Assembly (NCBI GenBank): GCA_002914805.1 | Contig: JXTB01000226.1 | Location: 237,345 to 301,344, forward strand | DNA from: Parasponia andersonii | Lineage: Eukaryota > Streptophyta > Magnoliopsida > Rosales > Cannabaceae | Reading direction: 5' to 3' | Length of the DNA: 64,000 nucleotides | In this document: in pieces, positions 56,666 to 64,000 of the stretch | Layout: every line of letters begins with the position of its first letter | Position numbering within the stretch: position 1 is the first letter of the stretch | Translations under genes and position numbers: made by a program | The notes under the pieces: generated by a model | What the model saw: the letters and a program-made list of their open reading frames with translations, nothing else | Databases searched by the model: none | What the model was told of the DNA's origin: nothing

Positions 56666-59600
56666 ATGGAGGCCTCGTTGCTGAACCCGAACCAGAGATA
56701 CGCCGCAGCGGCATTGTTCGCCATCGCGCTTCACCATTCTCAGGTTGACCAAGCTCGCCCCTCGACTCCTTTAACGTCTCTTGCTGAAGAGACGATTAGC
56801 GAGGGTGTGAGTATCGGAAAGAGGGCTTCCGTCTCCGACGAACCCCAGCTTTGGATTCATGAAAATTCTGGTTTGCTTTTACCTGTTTTCAGGTACTCTT
56901 CTCAGTTGTCACTCAATCTGCCATTTCGTATGAACGAGATGGAAAATCCCTAAAAATTTTGACCTTTACAGTTCTGTTCCCAATTTTTCTTCCTCGCATT
57001 GGCTTTTTTTTTTTTTTTTTTTTGGTTACTCATACGAACTCTGCGAACAAGTAGGTTTCTAGGAGTGGACAACCACGCCTGGCATGGGCTAAAAGAGACT
57101 GCAGGGTCTTCTTCACAAGTCCGGCATCATCTTGGATCGGTGTGCCTTCTTTAACTCAATTCTCTTTGAAGTATTGCCATTGTATGTTGCGACTTTTTTG
57201 GTTGATAACTTGAACATTTCACGAGACCAAACTTTGTGATTTCAAGCATTAAGGACCTCTGTTCTATTGAAATTCCTGAAAATAGGGATTGAATTCACTG
57301 TTTTAGTATCAGGGTTGGCATCATTCTACGAACAAGTTACCGAAGAAGTTAAAACCCAAGATTTGTTTTCCGGAATCGTACGTTTATTTTGAAAATTTAT
57401 ATTGTTCAAGTCAAGAAACTAATGTTGGATTTTGATTTTTAGTTTTGAAGAAGGGATTTGAGTTCAATTATTAGTGTATATTTATTGACAAGACTTTCAA
57501 ATTAGATATTTTACGTTAATGAAATCCGCATGTGAATTTGAGCAACTGAATTTGATATGCTTAGAAAAATTTGCTGTGCTGATTCAAATTATTTTAATTT
57601 TGTTAATTTATTTATGTGTTGGAAATGTTTATCCAAGTTTATGTTGATATATAACATAGTTGTTTTCTTTCAGTTCTTATCGTTTCTATCAGATTTAAAG
57701 GATGGACCTTCTTCAGAGATAAATGACAAAGAACTGGCTTTGGTTAAAGCTGTGGATGCCATGGTCCTTAGCATGGAAGGCTCTCCTGTTTCTTATGAGG
57801 AAGCCAGTGCCAGTCGTGAATATGAGAATAAATGTCGAGGGAAATATTCTAGAACTGCAACAACCTCTGAGTCTAATGAGACGACAAAGGGGACAAGTCC
57901 CAATATGTCCATCAAAGAAAAAACTTACAACAGAGTTGGTGGCCAAACTTGTGATAAACCTGTGAAAGAGGCAACACTGCTCAGTTATGAGAGGAAAGTG
58001 ACGATTCTTTATTCGCTTATTTCAGCTTGCCTAGCAGATGATACTGAAGGCATCGGAAACTGTTTACAACAACGGAAAGGATATGATGCTCGACATCGAG
58101 TGGCTTTACGGTTGCTGGCAACATGGCTTGGGATCAAATGGTTAAGAGTGGTTTGTCTTTATGAACCTGTTTCCCGTAGTGAGCTTAATACTGTCTTTTT
58201 GTACATGTTTGTGATACGCATTTTTGTTTCCTAACACTTGCAAGCTTACTTGCAGTTGTGATTATTTCTTTCTATCGCCTTAATTCATTGTAGAGAAATT
58301 TGTTTTGCAGGAGGCTATGGAAATTATGGTAGCTTACTTTTTCATGGATTCAGTAAAAGGTGTTAACGAGGAAAAAAGGAAAACTTCAGAAGTAAATTGG
58401 GATAAATGGAAGCGTGGGGGTGTGATTGGTGCAGCTGCTTTAGCTGGAGGAACAATGTTGGCTATCTCTGGTGGTATGATATCCATCTAATCACATGATT
58501 TACTTTTCTGACCCAAGTACATGATAGCATGAGAAGCTACACCCTACGATTAAGGTTAATATTTTCTGCAGGCCTAGCTGCTCCTGCTATTGCGGAGGGA
58601 TTGGGAGCTTTGGCTCCCACATTGGGTGGTCTTATCCCAGCTATTGGAGCAAGTGGATTTGCTGCTGCAGCAAGTGCCACAGGAGCCGTTGCTGGTTCTG
58701 TTGCTGTAGCTGCATCATTTGGAGGTACATTTCTCTTTTTTCTTTCCCTTTTTTTTTTGTGTTTCATTCTTTTTATTATTTGATTAAACATCAAACATCA
58801 ATAAAATAGCAAGTAGGGATACTCTCTTTTCCTAATCCATATACGATAGTGCACCAACAAGCCCAATCTTGTTATGTTGGTAGTTGGAAGTTGAAACTTA
58901 AAAAGTGTAAGCTGCTCGCCCTTTGGTTGAGAAAAAATGGTATTAAGCAGATCTCAGTTACTGTTTTCTTTGTGCATCTCAGCTGCTGGAGCTGGACTTA
59001 CAGGAAGCAAAGTAGCTAGAAGAATTGGAAATATTGAAGAATTTGAGTTCAAACCGGTTGGAGGAAATCACAATCAAGGAGTAAGTTTTATATACAAGGG
59101 GGAATGTGTTAGCATCTACTAGGGTTTCTGGATAGTAGCATGTCATGTTTTCCCTTACTTCAGCGTGGCCTTTTTTGCATATATTTCTGATATTCTTACC
59201 CTTTCCAAAACCTGCTTTTCAGCGTGTAGCTGTTGGAATATTGGTTTCTGGACTTATTTATGAGATTGAAGATTATGTTGGGCCTTGGGAAGGTCACTGC
59301 AATAACTTGGAGAGGTAAGAAACATAACACGTCATGTTCCAACTTTGAGTTTTTCAATGTTTCTGTCTCTTTTTTCCTCACACAGATTCAGACTTTTGTT
59401 TCCAGAATTTGGTCTGGGCTGGTGATTTTCTTTGCAGTTGTATATGCTCAATTTTTTCGCTCTTTAACTTGCTTTGTTATAGTCTTATAGACTCTTTCTA
59501 AACTTTAGTTTTGTGTAGCTACGGATTCTTTAACAAACAACATAAAATTTTGATTACATTCTGCTGCCTGTCATGGCTAAAAAGATCCATGTGCTGATCA

Positions 59601-61849
59601 AGTAATGCTGAAATCTTTCTAATTTTAATGCATCCCAGTTTGTGTTTTTTCTTTTAGTTCTTCGGAACTTGGAAATGGGTTTGCAATATGGCAAGGATGC
59701 ATAAAATTATGCATTCAGAGAACTTAAACCAAGGGATGTGGTGAGATTGGGGTGAATTCCTCTCATATAAGTAACTGATTTGCATCAAAGTTTACATCTA
59801 TGCATGTTAAGTGACAATGGTATTAATGTAGTCAATATATAGGTATGCATTGTTGTGGGAGTCCAAGAATTTGATAGCACTGAGCACTGCTATTCAGGAT
59901 TGGCTTACTTCAAGTACTTCCATCAACCTTTAACAGTCACCTTTTGTGATTGACTATAGTGGGATTTTAAACCAATAAGTATTGTAACTTCTTGCAGAAA
60001 TTGCCACACAGTTGATGATAGAAGGTGCCATGCTGACTGTACTAAGCACGCTTGTTGCCGCATTTGCTTTGCCAGCAACGTTAGTTACAGCATCTGATCT
60101 CATAGATAGCCAGTGGGCAGTTGCAATGGACAGGTACTTTTTCTTTCTGTTGGAATAAAGGTTGAATATACGTATTATGAATGTCTCCAGAAAATTAACA
60201 GCCTTCACTTAAAAAAAAAGCTTCACGTAGGAGCACTGATAGATGAGTGCCAACTTTTCTGTGAGATGATGCCCCTCTGTCAGTTTGAAAAATCTGGTTT
60301 CTAACATGTTGGTTGGATGCAGGCGAAGAACTTTGTGTTTTGGAAAATCTGGTTTTGTTTCCTTTTTTTAAAACTTAAAATGGATGAAGTGGCATTCCTT
60401 ACACGTGCTTGAAGTTGAAATCTAGAGCGTTAAGTTTTGATATCTACTCTTAAGAAAATGATATAATGTCTCTTCATGTCTCAAGTTTTTCTCCTTTTCT
60501 TTTGGTTTGGCCAGATCGGATAAAGCTGGTAAGCTTCTTGCTGAGGTTTTGTTGAAGGGACTGCAAGGAAACAGGTATAATTGACTTTCCTGTGACAGGA
60601 AAGAAACCTTCCATCTTTCTTGACTTGACAAGGTATAATTCCCTTAGTTTTTTCATGCATGCATAATTCCCTTTGTTTCTCCATGCTTGGTCCAGGCCCG
60701 TTACACTCATCGGCATCTCACTGGGAGCCCGAGCAATTTTCAAATGCCTCCAGTGTTTGGCTGAAACAGGAGGAGACAATGGTAATAATTTTCACTATCC
60801 AGTTCGTTTTACTTCTGGATAAAGTTGGAAATCACATTTATTTCTTTTTATGTTTTCCAAAGCCGGATTGGTTGAAAGGGTTGTTCTTCTTGGAGCACCA
60901 GTTTCAATTAAAGACGAAAATTGGGAGGCTGTTAGAAAGGTAATAAGATGCTTTAAACATTCTATAGTTTGGTCACTTTTGCAAGTATTCTCATTGATGG
61001 TGGCTAGGTCTTAATTAATTAATTAATTATTTATTTATTTATTTATTTTTGCCGGTTTTAGATGGTAGCGGGGAGATTTGTGAATGCTTATTCTACGAAT
61101 GATTGGACACTTGGCATCACATTTCGTGCCAGGTATATGGCTAATCTTCATTTATTTTAACAAATATGTTGTGCCTCGGTGTGAGACTTCCCAATAAATC
61201 TCGTACTAAAGACAAGAGTACGAAAACACTATGTATCACTATTCAGTTGTGGTAGGGCAAGCATATGCTCATGTAACCTATGATTTCAAGGATCAGACAC
61301 TAAAAACTCAACGTATGATTTTTGAAGTTTTAGATAGTTAAATTATGTATTTCTCATTGCATGTATATGTGTACTTTCTATGTATATGTGTACTTTCTAT
61401 GAATTCATGGACCTTGTGATTTGTCAGAAGTAACACTTCCACTTTCCATGGTCATGTTATCTCATACTGTTACTTCCAACCATTATACTCATTCAGAGCA
61501 TACTCTCAGAATTTATTCTTCTACTGATCTAACCGATTTTCCATGTACAGTTTACTGTCGAAAGGTTTAGCTGGAATTCAGCCTGCTGATGATGGTCTTG
61601 GTATTGAGAATGTCAGTTGTCTGCTCCTACCTTATTTGTTGTTGCTTTTGTTTTCTTCTTTTTGCATCTCATTATCTTCAGCTGATTACGTTCCCATTGA
61701 CTTTGCAGATTGATGTAACACAACTTATAGAAGGCCACACTTCTTATCTTTGGAAAACAAAACAGATCTTGGGGCTACTTGAACTGGATAATTATTATTC
61801 AGTTTTCAGAACAACAGATGCTGAACCCGCGAAGAAAAAGGACTCCTAA
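56666..61849 (+). CDS. TMCO4-like membrane protein, DUF726 (alpha/beta hydrolase fold)
   Basis: Plant member of the transmembrane and coiled-coil domain 4 / DUF726 family, predicted membrane-bound hydrolases; substrate unknown. Fifteen exons: 56666-56892, 57055-57139, 57674-58150, 58311-58473, 58572-58724, 58983-59080, 59223-59314, 59843-59913, 59998-60133, 60515-60574, 60696-60781, 60863-60939, 61062-61132, 61551-61611 and 61709-61849, all GT-AG, giving 665 aa. Order: N-terminal NPNQRYAAAALFAIALHHSQ, a variable Ser-rich region, a Gly/Ala-rich membrane segment (about 298-385, GVIGAAALAGGTMLAISGG), a second hydrophobic stretch (AMLTVLSTLVAAFALPATLV), and a GISLGARAIFKCL nucleophile elbow with Ser at about 529. 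VVLLGAPVS and NAYSTNDWTLG follow as in other DUF726 proteins. The start at 56666 (MEASLLNPNQRY) fits the family; an in-frame ATG at 56639 is less likely. The gene appears intact. Confidence 0.92.
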
Positions 61850-63568
61850 ACTAGTTTTGGCAAGATGCACTTTCTAATTTTGGCCATTACCTCTTCTTCA
61901 GTACTCTGATTTGTTATTCTTTGATTCTATTGGTCGTTCGTGACATATTACTAAAATATGAATGTCTTGCTCATAAAACTAGTAGCACTAGTCGAAATGG
62001 TGATAAAGTTGGTGCATATATTTTTGGCTAACAAGGCAAACAGTAACAGGTTTTAAGCATCTCATGTATGACACTCGAGGAGCGAGTCTTGATTGCATAC
62101 GCCCATTTTTTCCTTCTATCAACTGGGAGATTGAGGACGACAATGATTCAACATGCAACAATACGCATAATTCGGAAATTAAACGTGTTCATTCATGAAA
62201 TTCAGTTTTTACTAATGCTATTTTTTCTCTGTTTCGGGTTCACAGGTAACATTTTGTTTATGATTGACTTAATGGTAATATTTAGAGAATGAACATTGGA
62301 CCAGGGCCTTATATCAAGCTCGACATCCTCTATTTATTATACGTTCCTAATGAATCCATAAAATGAGAAAGCTGTGGGGAAAACCCAATATCCTGTGTGA
62401 GTAGTGATGCTCGGATGAGTGAGGATGATTAAATATTCTTCGTACTCAGGTATGATTGTTTTTGCTTAACCAAGTTGGATAGATCTCTTTTGATATCATT
62501 CTCAAGCTGGATTGGTAGACGTGTTTGTCTTATTTAGCACTAATTTTGATCAAAGATGAAAATGGAAATGATGCTTTTTATACTTGAAAGGTAATATCAT
62601 CTTCTGGGCATTACATTTTGTGCGAATGGTGTAAGCTTCTGCACTACGTCTTTATCTGGGGTGACATGACTATCGATTTTTCTAGAGGCGAGTCCATATC
62701 TTATGCGGATTATGATCTTTACAAGAATAGAGATTCTCAAGTTAAGGCCCATATTGATCAATTAATGGTACTTCAGCAACAGTTGAATATGAATCTGAAT
62801 TTACTTTTTAAAAATCCACTCTTCTGTTTGCTCAATTTGGTGATTGGTGTGTAACAAAAGCTTCATCTCTTTCCCGAATTTGGCCCCTCTTTTGCCTTTT
62901 CTTTGATCTGATTGGGTATTATTTTCTTTTGTTTTCTACAGGGGCACCTAATCCACTCGCCCCTTCATTACAGTTTTTGAATGATGGCTATTAATCTGCA
63001 ATTATTGACGATGCAAAAAGATAAATGGCAGCAGTAGTGTTATTTTAACCAACGATTTTTCATAGAACTTCTCATTATGACCCTCTTTGGTTCCTTCAAG
63101 TAGCTCTAACCAGAGACAATGCCATTGCTCAGAGTCAGAGTCATCTGCACAATCATTTGAGGTAATTATGTACTGTCATTATATTCTGAGAGCAGTGGAC
63201 GAGAAGCTTTTAATACCCCCAATAGGCCAATACCCCATCTCTCCCAGGAGAGCTAGAGAAAAAAGAGAGTACACTATACTGCACAGAAAAACATCCTTTT
63301 GTTAAAAGTAATTATTGAGAAAATCTTGACGACTAAATTAACAAACGTAGTTCATGCACGGCTTGTAAATATAAAGTGAGCTTCACATCGTTACTAATGA
63401 GACTCTTTTTAAGAAAGCGGGAATGTTTTCTCTCGTCTTATTGTAAGGGAACAAAGTCACGTGTCCTTTCGCTTGAATTCTGTATGTTCATGAGATGTCC
63501 TTGAGTCATTCAAGTTTATATCATTGGCATTTACTAAGCTGGCCAAAGGGTACCCTTATTTTTTTAAG

Positions 63569-63609
<41 letters not shown>

Positions 63610-64000
63610 TTTTTGTGAGAATTTTTTAAGCTATAATAGTACCTTTAGGGTTACTTCTGTTGAATTTTTTTTTCATTCTTCCATATTTGGATTCCAACTT
63701 CTACCTGACAATTGAAAAGGTCAAGAGGTTGAATACACAGGATGAGTTCGGACATCATTCGCTACATTGCAGATTACTTCAAGAATGTATATATATACAC
63801 AAAGATATTTATACATATGAATGCAGTTGTATATTGTAGAAAACAGAGGGAAAAATATACGAAGAAAAGGAACTCATGGACTAGTGTATAATTTTATATT
63901 GCTTTTATATCAAAGTTGTTGAGGTCACATGAAGAGTTTGAAGCATGATGGCATGAACATATATTATGAATGGAAGCAACTCATGTACCCTTTTGGAATC
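61850..64000. other. Downstream region with no recognised gene
   Basis: The TMCO4 3' UTR is followed by sequence with weak coding signals. An open frame at about 62618-62854 includes YADYDLYKNRDSQVKAHIDQ and LMVLQQQL, and after a possible intron a short APNPLAPSLQFLNDGY stop; I do not recognise a family and cannot tell a gene fragment from chance. A TA microsatellite lies at 63572-63601. Confidence 0.35.
63572..63601. repeat. (TA)n microsatellite
   Basis: About 30 bases of alternating TA followed by a T-tract. Confidence 0.9.

Noticed and set aside
57311-57390. A possible extra TMCO4 exon (LASFYEQVTEEVKTQDLFSGI) between exons 2 and 3
   Set aside because: Its frame does not fit the phase of exon 2, and joining exon 2 (HHLGS) directly to FLSFLSDLKD reproduces the expected family order.

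Overview
This is a 64 kb piece of a eudicot plant nuclear genome. Evidence: many short GT-AG introns in AT-rich sequence, plant-only families (KIN-7 kinesin with a DUF3490 tail, ARC6 plastid-division protein, PGG-type ankyrin protein), a nuclear tRNA-Glu, and plant CACTA, hAT, Mutator-like and SINE-like repeats. Several proteins resemble Arabidopsis family members as I remember them; I ran no search and cannot name the species.

Layout. 1-7.4 kb: vacuolar ATPase subunit c gene (+) and an ankyrin/PGG membrane protein gene (+), then a gene-free stretch with a TGTCGT-rich segment. 7.5-11.2 kb: nine-exon CGI-58-type lysophosphatidate acyltransferase gene (+). 11.2-13.7 kb: convergent spacer with promoter-like signals but no convincing gene. 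13.7-17.1 kb: intronless LRR receptor kinase (-) with altered catalytic residues. 17.1-18.4 kb: divergent promoter region with a GCCCA cluster and tRNA-Glu(CTC). 18.4-22.1 kb: ARC6 (+). 22.4-26.9 kb: KIN-7 kinesin (-), tail to tail with ARC6. 26.9-38.5 kb: repeat-rich block holding a 1.2 kb Mutator-like element with long inverted ends and a 9-bp target duplication, a decayed CACTA element with an internal tandem duplication, a GC-rich orphan segment, and a 1.1 kb hAT element with an 8-bp target duplication. 38.6-41 kb: intronless EF-hand/TPR protein gene (+). 41-45.4 kb: SINE-like sequence and an inverted pair of promoter-like sequences. 45.5 kb: small putative secreted protein. 46.4-48.9 kb: LTV1 ribosome-biogenesis gene (-) with an in-frame 39-bp exonic duplication. 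49-56 kb: repeats, including a foldback MITE, a Ty1/copia gag fossil, an interrupted 233-bp tandem repeat and a SINE-like unit. 56.7-61.8 kb: fifteen-exon TMCO4/DUF726 protein gene (+). 61.9-64 kb: no recognised gene.

The genes are independent housekeeping or signalling genes, not a cluster or pathway: vacuole acidification, lipid metabolism, plastid division, microtubule motor, ribosome biogenesis, receptor signalling. I did not find a new multi-gene system. The most unusual signals are clusters of spaced TGTCGT words upstream of three genes, the LRR receptor kinase lacking two catalytic residues, a GC-AG intron, an inverted pair of promoter-like sequences, and a candidate secreted peptide gene. 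Exon boundaries were placed by hand from splice sites, reading frame and family similarity; each multi-exon CDS adds up to a whole number of codons.
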